From assembly GCA_963729215.1 (NCBI GenBank), contig CAVSND010000023.1:372001-436000 (forward strand): a stretch of 64,000 nucleotides of DNA. Reading direction: 5' to 3'. The notes under the pieces are model-generated. The model saw only the letters and a list, made by a program, of their open reading frames with translations, was not told the origin of the DNA and made no database searches. Positions 33,182-41,800 of the stretch are shown here, one piece after another; the first letter of the stretch is position 1, and every line of letters begins with the position of its first letter. A program made the position numbers and the translations under genes. The DNA is from CAVQJU01 sp963729215 (GTDB taxonomy: Bacteria > Acidobacteriota > Vicinamibacteria > Vicinamibacterales > CAVVIG01).

Positions 33182-33535
33182 CTACACCTGGGCCGATGCC
33201 GAAAAACTCCGGACCGCGTCGCCTTCGGCTTCGAACGTTTCAAACACGGTCAACAGCTTCGTGATCGACAGCAGATCGGTGATCCGTTTCGTCAGGTTCA
33301 GGAGCTTCAGGCTGCCACCCTGCCGGCTGACTGTCGTGTACGTGCGGACGATCTCGCCCAGGCCGGCGCTGTCCACGTACGGCACGTCTGCCAGATTCAG
33401 GATGATCTTTCGATGCCCCTGATTGACGAGGCTGTTGACCTTGTCCTTCAGGAGCTCGTCGCCCGCGCCCAGCGTGACCTTGCCCTTGAGGTCGAGCACG
33501 ACCACGTCCCCTACGTTTCGTTCCTCGATCTGCAT
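33182..33535 (-). CDS. STAS-domain anti-sigma factor antagonist-like protein
   Basis: The 117-residue protein is a single STAS domain of the SpoIIAA/RsbV type. It has GDVVVLDLKGKVTLGAGDEL, the strand KIILNLADVPYVDSAGLGEI with the serine that partner kinases phosphorylate (DSAGLG, about residue 57), and SLKLLNLTKRITDLLSITKL. Such proteins switch partners by phosphorylation. No anti-sigma kinase, phosphatase or sigma factor gene is near. It is the first gene of the glycan operon, 39 bases before the UbiA-family gene, so it may regulate polysaccharide or glycan synthesis. A C-terminal extension of about 15 residues is not part of the domain. Confidence 0.9.
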   Translation of the reverse strand: MQIEERNVGDVVVLDLKGKVTLGAGDELLKDKVNSLVNQGHRKIILNLADVPYVDSAGLGEIVRTYTTVSRQGGSLKLLNLTKRITDLLSITKLLTVFETFEAEGDAVRSFSASAQV

Positions 33536-33650
33536 GAAAACGCTCCAGATGTATGCGCCGCCGTGAGCTTAACACACCCCGTGCGCGAGGCGGTTTTCGC
33601 CGCCCGCGCGCACGGGACTGATAACTATCTGTGAAGTAGGCCGGTGACGG

Positions 33651-33956
33651 CTAGACGCCGCCAGCCCCGGCGAACTTCCGGGACTGAAAGCATTCCTTGC
33701 AGAAGACCGGGCGTCCCTGCGTCGGCTTGAAAGGGACCGTGGTCTCCTTTCCGCAGGCCGAGCACTGGGTGACGGTTTCCACCCGCTCGCGGGCGACCGC
33801 GCCAGCCGAACGACTGGCGCGTTTACCCTTGCATGCCTTGCAGCGCTTCGGCTCGTTCTTGAAGTTCTTGTCGGCGAAAAACTGCTGTTCTCCCGCCGTC
33901 CAGACGAACTCTGCACCGCAGTCCACGCACGAAAGGATCCGGTCTTGGAACTCCAT
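33651..33956 (-). CDS. Zinc-ribbon domain protein with two CxxC pairs sets
   Basis: This 101-residue protein has four CxxC motifs: CVDCGAEF (about residues 10-17), CKACKGKR (about 39-46), CSACGKET (about 65-72) and CKECFQSRKF (about 86-95). The N-terminal half matches the probable zinc-ribbon (treble clef) domain seen upstream of DksA-like or hypothetical proteins; the second half is a CxxC-x17-CxxC ribbon with PFKPTQGRPVFCKECF. The protein is basic in the middle (GKRASRSAG), consistent with nucleic-acid binding. It follows rpsU on the same strand by 46 bases and may share its transcript. Function beyond zinc binding is unknown. Confidence 0.82.
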   Translation of the reverse strand: MEFQDRILSCVDCGAEFVWTAGEQQFFADKNFKNEPKRCKACKGKRASRSAGAVARERVETVTQCSACGKETTVPFKPTQGRPVFCKECFQSRKFAGAGGV

Positions 33957-34002
33957 CGGTCGCTACCTCGTCGGTCGGTCGTCGTTGCTCCGCTCGACGC
34001 TG

Positions 34003-34200
34003 CTACTCGATCTCTCGTCGCAGCTTCTTACGGTTGCGCTTCCGGGCCAGCGCTTGTTTCGCCCGGCGTTTGTCACCGGGCTTCAAATAGAAGGAATGCT
34101 TCTTGATATCCTTGATGATGTCTTCCTGCTGAACCTTCCGCTTGAACCGGCGGAGAGCGCTCTCAATTGATTCGCCCTCCTGGATTTTCACTTCAGCCAC
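34003..34200 (-). CDS. rpsU: Ribosomal protein bS21
   Basis: A small basic 30S protein that sits near the 3' end of 16S rRNA and helps initiation. The core reads VKIQEGESIESALRRFKRKV, then DIKKHSFYLKPGDKRRAKQ and a run of basic residues (ARKRNRKKLRREIE). Several in-frame GTG starts exist (34209, 34200, 34191); 34200 is chosen because it yields MAEVKIQEG, the usual family start, with a G-rich ribosome site (gaaaggggt) about 8 bases upstream. Length 65 residues. It has its own promoter at 34262-34290 and is divergent from purD. Confidence 0.93.
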   Translation of the reverse strand: MAEVKIQEGESIESALRRFKRKVQQEDIIKDIKKHSFYLKPGDKRRAKQALARKRNRKKLRREIE

Positions 34201-34261
34201 GTCACTCACACCCCTTTCGGGTGGCTTCACTCAAATGTGCTAGGCTATCACGTAACGGCGG

Positions 34262-34290
34262 ATTCTAGGCGCAAACAGCCACAACGTCAA
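34262..34290 (-). promoter_or_regulatory. Promoter for rpsU
   Basis: On the minus strand, TTGACG (complement of 34285-34290) and TAGAAT (complement of 34262-34267) are separated by 17 bases, each five of six matches. Expected transcription start near 34255 leaves a leader of about 55 bases before rpsU. Confidence 0.7.
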
Positions 34291-34356
34291 CGAAATAGTC
34301 CCGTCCAGACCCTGCCCGTGCGCAGTTGCGGTCATACGCCATAAATCGTTGAAACA

Positions 34357-35643
34357 ATGAAGGTTCTCGTCCTTGGCAGCGGTGCGCGCGAGCACGCGCT
34401 GGTCCGCCGGCTCGCGATTGACCCCGATGTCGACACCGTCGTCTGCGCGCCGGGAAATCCGGGCATCGCGCGCCTGGCCCGGACAACCCCCGGCGATTTG
34501 AACGACCCCGAGGCGTTGGTGGCCTTGGCGCGGTCGGAAACGGCCGACCTCACGGTCGTCGGGCCCGAGGTGCCGCTGAGCCTCGGTGTCGCGGATCGAT
34601 TTGCGACAGCGGGTCTGCGGATCTGCGGTCCGACTGCCGGGGCCGCCCGGCTGGAGTCGAGCAAGGCATTCGCCAAGGCCTTCATGGCCCGCCACAACAT
34701 CCCGACCGCGCGATTTCACACCAGCACATCCCTCGAAGACGCGCTCCGGGTCGTCAGGTCGCGTGAGCTTGGTGAGCCGGTCGTGCTGAAGGCCGACGGC
34801 CTGGCGGCTGGGAAGGGCGTGGTGATCGCCGAAGACGTACCGGCCGCGGAACACGCGCTCGTTGCGGCGATGCGCGACCGGCGGTTCGGCGCGGCGGGCG
34901 ACACCGTGGTCATCGAAGAGTGTCTCTCCGGCCCTGAAGTATCGTTTTTCGTGATCAGCGACGGTCAGCGTTCGTTGCCGATTGGCTCGGCGCAGGATCA
35001 CAAGCGGATTTTCGACGATGACCTCGGGCCGAATACAGGCGGGATGGGCGCCTTCGCGCCGAGTCCGTTGTGTGATGCGGCGCTCTCCGCTGTCGTGATG
35101 CGTCAGATTGTCGACCCGGTGATCGCGGGGATGGCGAGCGAGGGCCATCCGTTTCGCGGCTTCTTGTACGTTGGCTTGATGCTGACGGCGAGCGGTCCGA
35201 AAGTCATCGAGTTCAACGTTCGGCTCGGCGACCCTGAGACACAGGTGATTCTGCCCCTCATCGATCAGCCGCTGGCGCCGATCCTGCTGGCTGCCGCCGA
35301 AGGACGTCTCGACAAGGCCGCATGCCGCCTTGGTACCGATCGCGTGGTGGGGATCGTGCTCGCTTCACGCGGGTACCCGGAGTCCTCGGGATCGGGGCAG
35401 GTGATTACCGGCGTCGAGCAGGCGGAAAGCATTCCCGGCGTTGCCGTCTATCACGCAGGGACTGCGATGCACGACGGCCAGTTGGTCACGGCTGGCGGCC
35501 GCGTGCTGACGGTCGTGGGCCGCGGCGCTGGCTTCGCCGATGCGATCGAACGCGCCTATGCCGGCGTGCTGCCGATTCGGTTCGATGGCATGCAGTATCG
35601 CCGGGACATCGGAAGAAAAGCGCTCGTGGCAGAAAGCCGATGA
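34357..35643 (+). CDS. purD: Phosphoribosylamine-glycine ligase (GAR synthetase)
   Basis: This ATP-grasp enzyme joins phosphoribosylamine and glycine, step two of purine synthesis. The 428-residue protein starts MKVLVLGSGAREHAL (PurD signature), has GPEVPLSLGVADRF, the ATP-grasp strands PVVLKADGLAAGKGVVIA and VVIEECLSGPEVSFFV, the GTGGMGAF-like phosphate loop LGPNTGGMGAFAP and metal ligands in VIEFNVRLGDPETQ. It overlaps the next gene by four bases (ATGA). Other pur genes resume at 39.5 kb; purD is separated from them by mtaB, rlmN and an M16 peptidase gene. Confidence 0.97.
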   Translation: MKVLVLGSGAREHALVRRLAIDPDVDTVVCAPGNPGIARLARTTPGDLNDPEALVALARSETADLTVVGPEVPLSLGVADRFATAGLRICGPTAGAARLESSKAFAKAFMARHNIPTARFHTSTSLEDALRVVRSRELGEPVVLKADGLAAGKGVVIAEDVPAAEHALVAAMRDRRFGAAGDTVVIEECLSGPEVSFFVISDGQRSLPIGSAQDHKRIFDDDLGPNTGGMGAFAPSPLCDAALSAVVMRQIVDPVIAGMASEGHPFRGFLYVGLMLTASGPKVIEFNVRLGDPETQVILPLIDQPLAPILLAAAEGRLDKAACRLGTDRVVGIVLASRGYPESSGSGQVITGVEQAESIPGVAVYHAGTAMHDGQLVTAGGRVLTVVGRGAGFADAIERAYAGVLPIRFDGMQYRRDIGRKALVAESR

Positions 35644-36894
35644 AGTACGCCGTCGTGACATTCGGTTGTCGCGTCAATCAGGCTGACACGCTCGGCTTCG
35701 AAGAAGATTTGCTCCTCCGCGGAGCCACTCCGGTCCCTCCCGAGGAGGCGGACCTCGTCCTCGTCAACACGTGCTCGGTGACCGCGACAGCGGATCAGGG
35801 AGCGCGCCAGACCATCCGTCGAATCGCACGCGACAATCCGGCCGCCCGAATCGTCGTCACAGGGTGTTACGCCACGAGAAGACCGGATGAAGTGGGGGCG
35901 CTTCCGAACGTTGCGCGAGTGGTCTCCAACGACGACAAGCCGCGCTTGCTCTCGATCATCTCCACCGACCTCGGGATGACGACGGCCGAGCGGTTCGGGC
36001 ACGGTGATGGAGCGTGCGGAGCCGTCATCGAACCGGGAATGGCCGGGCGGACCTGCTTCACGCTGCGCGTACAGACAGGATGTGCCGAACAGTGCTCATA
36101 CTGCATCATTCCGGCGACGCGCGGTCGGCCTCGCAGCGTTCCCGTCGAACAGATTCTGTCCGAAGTCGATCGGATCGCGGCTGCCGGATTCAGGGAGATC
36201 GCCCTGACCGGCGTGCACCTTGGATCATTCGGGCGCGACCTCGAGCCGGCGACGTCGCTCCTGAACCTGCTCCGTGCGCTGACGACGCGCCGGGGCATCT
36301 TGTTTCGCATCAGTTCGCTCGAGCCGATGGATTGTCCGCGCGAACTGGTCGATCTGGTCGCCGAGAGCGGAGCGTTCGCGCCCCATTTTCACCTGCCGCT
36401 GCAGCACGCGAGCAATCGAATGCTGGCGGCGATGCAACGCCCCTACACGATCGAGTACTACTCGTCGCTGGTCGACGGGATTCGGGCGCGGATTCCGCAC
36501 GCCTCGATTGGCTCGGACGTCATCGTCGGTTTTCCAGGCGAGACCGACGTTGACTTCGCGCAGCTCGAGTCGTATGTCGAAGAGTCGACGCTGACCCACC
36601 TCCACGTGTTTCCCTATTCGGATCGAGCGGGAACGGCGGCGGCGTCGATGAACGGCCGCCCTGCGGGCGCCGTCGTGCGCGAACGCGGACGCAGAATCCG
36701 CGAGACATCGTCGCGGCTGATGCGCAGGTTCCGCCAGTCGCAGGTCGGAAGCATCCGTCCGGCTCTGACCATCGACGATGGTTCGACGGTGGTGACCGAT
36801 AACTACTTGAAGCTTCGGATAGACGCCGGGCGTCGCCCGCAACGCGCCGGTCCGCGTGCGCATCCTGTCCGACAGCGAAGGGCAGTTGGTGTGA
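35640..36894 (+). CDS. mtaB: tRNA ms2t6A methylthiotransferase, MtaB-type (frame broken at 36828-36830)
   Basis: This radical-SAM enzyme adds a methylthio group to t6A at position 37 of ANN-decoding tRNAs. MKYAVVTFGCRVNQADT starts at ATG 35640 inside the purD stop; GCRVNQ rather than GCQMN marks MtaB over MiaB. The N-terminal cluster cysteines are in FGCRVN, NTCSVT and VTGCYATR; the radical-SAM CxxxCxxC is CAEQCSYC (about residues 147-154). Near the end the frame slips: dropping one G from ggg at 36828-36830 converts the tail to VARNAPVRVRILSDSEGQLV with a TGA at 36892, a short TRAM-like end. The corrected length is 417 residues. Confidence 0.9.
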
Positions 36895-36904
36895 ACGAAC
36901 TGAC

Positions 36905-36928
36905 CCACGGGCTTTGGTGGACCCGTGG
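36905..36928. terminator. Hairpin between convergent mtaB and rlmN
   Basis: A perfect 7-base stem (ccacggg at 36905-36911 with cccgtgg at 36922-36928) and 10-base loop lies in the 57 bases between two convergent genes. It has no T run, so its action as an intrinsic terminator is doubtful. Confidence 0.35.
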
Positions 36929-36951
36929 TCGCGGCGGGTACCCTTGTGCCT

Positions 36952-38058
36952 CTACAGGCGGGCGTTGCCCGCGGATGGTTCAAGGCGGAGCGCCGCCGCC
37001 AGCGTCTGGCCGGGCGATCGCCTCTGCCCGTCCACGATGAGCTGGCCGCAGGCCGCCCGGATGTCGCGGCCGCGGCTCTTTCTGACCGAGACGACGAGAT
37101 GCTGTTCCGCGAGGATCCGGGCGAATCGATCGATCGCGGCATCAGACGGGCGTTCGAAGGGAATGCCGGGAGCGGCATTGAGAGGGATCAGGTTGACCTT
37201 CGATTTGACGCCCGACAGCAGCTTCGCCAGCTGCCTCGCCGCGCCCGCCGAATCGTTGACGCCGGCAAGCAGGACGTACTCGAACGTGATGCGGCGGCGG
37301 CGCGCGAGAGGAAATCGTTCGCAGGCCTCGATGATCTCCTTCACGCCGTACTTCTTGTTGAGCGGCACGAGTTCGCCTCGCACGTCATCGGTCGGCGCGT
37401 GCAGCGAGATCGCCAGGTTGGGCATGAGCGGCTCGTGCGCGAGGCGTTCGAGGGCCGGCAGTAATCCGACGGTCGAGAGCGTGACGCGCCGGGGCGGGAG
37501 GGCCATCCCGTGTTCGTCGTTCAGGATTCGCAGCGCCCGCATGGTTTCGTCGTAGTTGTGCAGGGGTTCGCCCATGCCCATGAGGACGATGTTGAATCGT
37601 TTGGCGCGCATGCCGAGCGCGTCCGCGAGCACGCGCACCTGGCCCGCGATTTCGCCCGCCGTCAAGTTCCTGACGAGACCCATTTTCCCGGTCAGGCAGA
37701 AGGCGCAGGCCATGGCGCATCCGACCTGGGTCGAGATGCAGAAGGTCATCGACGGGGTATCGGGGATGAACACCGATTCGATCTGCTGTCCGTCGGCGAG
37801 GCGCAGCAGGAACTTTTCAGTGCCGTCGACGGATCGCTCCCGCGTCACGAGTTCCGGCGTGGTGAGCGAGAACTCGGCCCGGAGCGTCTCGCGGAGCTGG
37901 CGCGAGAGGTCCGTCATGGCGGCCGGGTCGGTCACGCCCCGGCTGTAGATCCAGCGGAAGATCTGCCGGGCGCGAAACCGCTGCTGGCCGCGTTCCTCGA
38001 GAGCCGCCTCGAGCGCCGGCCGGTCGAGATTGGCGAGGTCGGGACGGATGGACGTCAC
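36952..38058 (-). CDS. rlmN: Dual-specificity 23S rRNA/tRNA adenine-C2 methyltransferase RlmN
   Basis: Radical-SAM enzyme that methylates C2 of A2503 in 23S rRNA and A37 in several tRNAs. The 368-residue protein has the N-terminal RNA-binding helical domain (ARQIFRWIYSRGV), the cluster motif with Cys114, Cys118 and Cys121 (GCAMACAFCLTGKMG), the SAM-binding region MGMGEPLHNYDE, and the C-terminal radical-carrying cysteine in RDIRAACGQL. AISLHAPTDDVR is also typical. It is on the minus strand, interrupting a run of plus-strand purine genes. Confidence 0.96.
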   Translation of the reverse strand: MTSIRPDLANLDRPALEAALEERGQQRFRARQIFRWIYSRGVTDPAAMTDLSRQLRETLRAEFSLTTPELVTRERSVDGTEKFLLRLADGQQIESVFIPDTPSMTFCISTQVGCAMACAFCLTGKMGLVRNLTAGEIAGQVRVLADALGMRAKRFNIVLMGMGEPLHNYDETMRALRILNDEHGMALPPRRVTLSTVGLLPALERLAHEPLMPNLAISLHAPTDDVRGELVPLNKKYGVKEIIEACERFPLARRRRITFEYVLLAGVNDSAGAARQLAKLLSGVKSKVNLIPLNAAPGIPFERPSDAAIDRFARILAEQHLVVSVRKSRGRDIRAACGQLIVDGQRRSPGQTLAAALRLEPSAGNARL

Positions 38059-38129
38059 GGTATCTGTCCGGTTCTTAACCAGTTGGCGGATCAGAGAATT
38101 TTACTGCGGATAATGAGCGTCTCTGTACC

Positions 38130-38158
38130 TTGATGGATTCGGCCCGCCATGCTAGAAT
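38130..38158 (+). promoter_or_regulatory. Sigma70-type promoter for the M16 peptidase-purine operon
   Basis: TTGATG at 38130-38135 and TAGAAT at 38153-38158 are separated by 17 bases. The start of the M16 peptidase gene is about 90 bases beyond the expected initiation site; the leader contains a small palindrome, gttgatccgatcaac. Confidence 0.6.
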
Positions 38159-38255
38159 GCGCACTGGTCGGTAAATCACTCTCTCTAAAGGCTTTGCGGC
38201 GCATTTCCGACCCTGTTGATCCGATCAACGCGCGTACCTGCTGCGAGTCCACACC

Positions 38256-39527
38256 TTGTCGAACCCGGCGATTGTCAGAGACGTTCTCGGTAACGGTCTT
38301 CGTCTCCTCACGGAGAGGATGACGCAGGTCCGTTCGATCAGCATTGGCGTCTGGCTGACGCGCGGGTCCCGGCACGAAGCGGCGGAGCGCAGCGGCATCG
38401 CGCACTTCGTCGAGCACATGCTTTTCAAAGGCACCACCAGCCGTTCCGCCGAGGATATCGCCCAGGCGATCGATTCGATCGGCGGCCAGCTCGATGCGTT
38501 CACGGCCAAGGAATACGCGAGTTACTACATCAAGGTCCTGGACGAGCACCTGCCGCTCGCCATCGACATTCTGTCGGACATCGTCCGCAACCCGGCGTTC
38601 AGCGTCGAGGATCTCGAGCGGGAGAAGAAGGTCGTCGTCGAAGAGATCAAGATGGTGGAAGATACGCCGGACGATCTCGTCCACGAGCTCTTCACCCAGG
38701 GCTTCTGGGAGAATCACGCGCTGGGGCGTCCGATTCTCGGCACGCGCGAAACCGTCGAGTCGTTCGACGCCGATTTGCTGCGGGACTATTTCAGGAACGC
38801 GTACACGGCCCCGAATCTCATCGTATCGGCGGCGGGCAACCTGGAACACGCGCACGTCCGGGACCTCATCGAGGAAAAGTTCGGATCGCTCGTGCAAACC
38901 GGCGAGCCGCACGCCGAGGTGCCGCCGCGCGTCGTGCCGAAGACGCTGGTGAGGAACAAGGAGCTCGAGCAGAGTCACTTGTGCCTCGGCGTCAGCAGTT
39001 ATCCGCAGAAACACGACGATCGGTATTCGAGCTACGTCCTCAACACGCTGCTCGGCGGTTCGATGAGCTCCCGGCTGTTTCAGAACGTGCGCGAGAAGCG
39101 CGGCCTGGCGTATGCCGTGTTCAGCGGTCTGAGCGCGTATCGCGACGCGGGCTCGTTCACGATTTACGCCGGGTGTTCGAACGAAGCGGTCGGTGAAGTG
39201 ATCGACCTCGTCGTCGAGGAGTTGCGAACGATCAAGCAGTCGCTGGTGCCGGACGCCGAGCTGCAGCGCTCGAAGGACCACCTCAAGGGCAGCCTCATGC
39301 TGAGCCTCGAGAACACCGCGAGCCGGATGTCGCACCTGGCGCGGCAGGAGATCTACTTCGATCGGCACTTCGGGCTCGACGAGACGCTGCAGGGCATCGA
39401 GCGGGTGACGGCCGCGGACGTGCAGCGTGTGGCGATCGATCTCTTCAAGAACGGATCGCTCGCGGCGACGGTACTGGGCAACGTCAACGGATTGCAGCTT
39501 CCGCGCGAACGCCTCGATCTCAACTAG
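38256..39527 (+). CDS. M16 family zinc metallopeptidase (processing peptidase-like)
   Basis: The 423-residue protein resembles bacterial relatives of mitochondrial processing peptidase and the PqqL/YmxG group. The inverted zinc motif HxxEH is present as IAHFVEHMLFKG (His50, Glu53, His54), and the downstream ligand glutamate lies in VVVEEIKMVEDTP (about residues 125-138). The second domain has LLGGSMSSRLFQNVREKRG and YAVFSGLSAYRDAG, the conserved Arg/Tyr substrate region. The start is TTG 38256 (MSNPAIVRDVLGNGLRLL), chosen because the family begins just before xxLxNGLxx. It has no signal peptide. It is two bases before purB and is probably cotranscribed with the purine genes. Confidence 0.9.
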   Translation: MSNPAIVRDVLGNGLRLLTERMTQVRSISIGVWLTRGSRHEAAERSGIAHFVEHMLFKGTTSRSAEDIAQAIDSIGGQLDAFTAKEYASYYIKVLDEHLPLAIDILSDIVRNPAFSVEDLEREKKVVVEEIKMVEDTPDDLVHELFTQGFWENHALGRPILGTRETVESFDADLLRDYFRNAYTAPNLIVSAAGNLEHAHVRDLIEEKFGSLVQTGEPHAEVPPRVVPKTLVRNKELEQSHLCLGVSSYPQKHDDRYSSYVLNTLLGGSMSSRLFQNVREKRGLAYAVFSGLSAYRDAGSFTIYAGCSNEAVGEVIDLVVEELRTIKQSLVPDAELQRSKDHLKGSLMLSLENTASRMSHLARQEIYFDRHFGLDETLQGIERVTAADVQRVAIDLFKNGSLAATVLGNVNGLQLPRERLDLN

Positions 39528-39529
39528 GA

Positions 39530-40841
39530 ATGATTCCACGCTATACGCACCCTGAAATGGGGCGAATCTGGAGCGACCAGCGCCGGTACGAAACCTGGCT
39601 GCTCGTCGAAACGGCCGCGGCCGAGGCCATGGCGGCGGCCGGCATCGTACCGGCAGAAGCGGCCCGCGACATCCGCGAACGGGGCGCGTTCGACATCGCG
39701 CGCATCGAAGAAATCGAACAGCGCACCCAGCACGACGTCATCGCGTTCACTGAGGCCGTCGCCGAGCACGTCGGGCCTTCGGCTCGCTGGCTGCATTTCG
39801 GGATGACCTCGTCCGATGTCATCGACACGGCGCAGGCGCTGCAGATGCGCGAGGCCTGCGATCTCATCCTGACGGGCCTTCAGGGGCTGAACACGGCCGT
39901 CCGCCACCGGGCGTTCGAGCATCGGCGGACGCCGATGATCGGCCGCACGCACGGCGTGCACGCCGAGCCGACGACCTTCGGCCTCAAGCTGGCGCTGTGG
40001 CACGCCGAGATCGATCGCGATATCGAGCGAGTCCGCCGCGCGCGGACCACGATCAGCGTCGGCAAGATCTCCGGCGCGGTCGGGACCTACGCGCACCTGC
40101 CGCCGTCGGTCGAAGCCGACGTCTGCAAGCGGCTCGAGCTCGCGCCCGCGCCTGTCGCGTCACAGGTGATTCAGCGCGATCGGCACGCTGAACTGATGTC
40201 CGCCCTGGCAATCACGGCGGCCTCGCTCGAGAAGTTCGCCCTGGAGATCCGCGGCCTGCAGAAGACCGAGATTGGCGAGGTCGAGGAGCCGTTCGCGAAG
40301 GGTCAGAAGGGCTCGTCTGCGATGCCCCACAAGCGCAACCCGATCGGCTGCGAGCAGATCGTCGGCCTGGCGAGGCTCATCCGCGCGCAATTGCCACGCG
40401 GCCTTCGAAAACATCGCGCTCTGGCACGAGCGGGACATCTCGCATTCCTCGGTCGAGCGGGTCATCCTGCCCGACAGCTTCATCGCCCTCGATCACATGC
40501 TGCGCCGCTTCACCCGCATCGTCGCGGGGATGGTCGTGCACCTCGATCGGATGCGCGAGAACCTCAGCCGCTCGCGCGGAGTCGTCTTCTCGGGCACCGT
40601 CCTGCTGCTGCTGGCGCAGAAGGGCGTCTCCCGCGAGCGGGCGTACGAATTGGTGCAGCGGAACGCGATGCTGTCGTACGCGGAGCAGCGCGACTTCAAG
40701 TCGCTGCTCGAATCCGACACCGACGTGTCGGGTGTGCTGACGAAGGCGGAGATCGAACGCGCGTTCGATCTGGATGAACAGTACCGCCACGTGGATGAGG
40801 TTCTCGACCGCGTCTTTCCGGTCGTTCCCGCAGGGGTGTAG
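39530..40841 (+). CDS. purB: Adenylosuccinate lyase (frame broken near 40387)
   Basis: This enzyme removes fumarate from SAICAR and from adenylosuccinate. MIPRYTHPEMGRIWSDQRRY starts the 436-residue product; FGMTSSDVIDTAQALQM, IGRTHGVHAEPTTFG (catalytic His) and the signature KGSSAMPHKRNPIGCE with the mobile catalytic serine loop are clear. The frame slips after ARLIRA; removing one base from the gcgcgc run around 40383-40388 restores NCHAAFENIALWHERDISHS and the rest of the helical C-terminus to 40841. The start follows the M16 stop by two bases, and purS follows by three bases. Loss of this gene would be severe unless purines are imported, so the break is probably artefactual. Confidence 0.93.
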
Positions 40842-40844
40842 GAC

Positions 40845-41084
40845 ATGCGCGCACGTGTATTTGTTACGCTCAAACAGTCGGTCTTCGACCCTCAGGGCAA
40901 AACCATCGCTGACGCGCTGCATTCGCTCGGGTACGGAGGCGTCGAGGACGTGCGGCAGGGCAAGTACTTCGAGCTCGACCTGGCGACGAAGGAAGCCGCG
41001 CAGGCCAGAACGCTCGCGGCCGAAGTGGCGGACAAGCTCCTCGCGAACCCCGTGATTGAGAGTTATCGCATCGAGGTGGACTGA
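40845..41084 (+). CDS. purS: Phosphoribosylformylglycinamidine synthase subunit PurS
   Basis: PurS is the small structural subunit that bridges PurL and PurQ in the three-part FGAM synthase. The 79-residue protein reads MRARVFVTLKQSVFDPQGKT, then LGYGGVEDVRQGKYFELDL and VIESYRIEV, all family hallmarks. It lies three bases after purB and two before purQ. Confidence 0.97.
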   Translation: MRARVFVTLKQSVFDPQGKTIADALHSLGYGGVEDVRQGKYFELDLATKEAAQARTLAAEVADKLLANPVIESYRIEVD

Positions 41085-41086
41085 TC

Positions 41087-41800
41087 ATGAAATTCGGCAT
41101 CGTCGTGTTTCCCGGCAGCAACTGCGATCACGATGCCTACCATGCCGCGAAACACGTGCTGGGCCAGGACGCCGAGTTCGTCTGGCACAAGGACACCGAC
41201 CTCAAGAACGCCGACGTGGTCGTCCTCCCCGGCGGTTTTTCGTACGGGGACTATCTGCGGACCGGGGCCATCGCGCGTTTCTCGCCGATCATGAACGCTG
41301 TGCGCGCGTTCGCCGAGCGCGGCGGCCCGGTGCTTGGCGTCTGCAACGGCTTTCAGATTCTGCTCGAAGCCGGGCTCATCCCGGGCGCGATGCTGCGCAA
41401 CCGCAGCGTCAAGTTCCAGTGTGAGCAGGTCCACGTGCGCGTCGACCAGACCGACACGCCGTTTACGGCCGCGTGCCGGCCGGGTCAGGTCCTCCAGATG
41501 CCGATCGCGCATGGCGAGGGCAACTATTTCGCGCCCCCCGACGTGATCGCCCGGCTCGAAGCGAACGGTCAGGTCGTTTTTCGCTATACGAACGCCGCAG
41601 GCGAGGTGACAGACGAGGCGAACCCGAACGGATCGGTCGCCGCGATCGCCGGCCTGTGCAACGAGCGGCGCAACGTCGTCGGCCTCATGCCGCACCCGGA
41701 GCGCGCCTGCGAGTCGGCGTTGGGCAGCGCGGACGGGCTGCGCGTGTTCGAGTCCGCGGTGGAATCGCTCAAGTCCGGAACCCTGGTGGCGCGCGCATGA
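41087..41800 (+). CDS. purQ: Phosphoribosylformylglycinamidine synthase glutaminase subunit PurQ
   Basis: PurQ supplies ammonia from glutamine to PurL. The 237-residue class I glutamine amidotransferase has FGIVVFPGSNCDHD at the start, VVLPGGFSYGDYLRTGAI, the nucleophile Cys86 in LGVCNGFQIL, and the His/Glu pair in LMPHPERACE (about residues 202-211). It overlaps purL by four bases (ATGA), consistent with strict co-expression. Confidence 0.97.
   Translation: MKFGIVVFPGSNCDHDAYHAAKHVLGQDAEFVWHKDTDLKNADVVVLPGGFSYGDYLRTGAIARFSPIMNAVRAFAERGGPVLGVCNGFQILLEAGLIPGAMLRNRSVKFQCEQVHVRVDQTDTPFTAACRPGQVLQMPIAHGEGNYFAPPDVIARLEANGQVVFRYTNAAGEVTDEANPNGSVAAIAGLCNERRNVVGLMPHPERACESALGSADGLRVFESAVESLKSGTLVARA

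Noticed and set aside
33182..33243. UbiA-family gene starting at TTG 33243 with a 62-base overlap of the STAS gene
   Set aside because: The overlap region encodes no family-like sequence, and an ATG at 33142 fits once one base in cccc at 33103-33106 is removed, giving the normal length.
36905..36928. Strong intrinsic terminator after mtaB
   Set aside because: A 7-base stem without a T run; kept only as a low-confidence hairpin.
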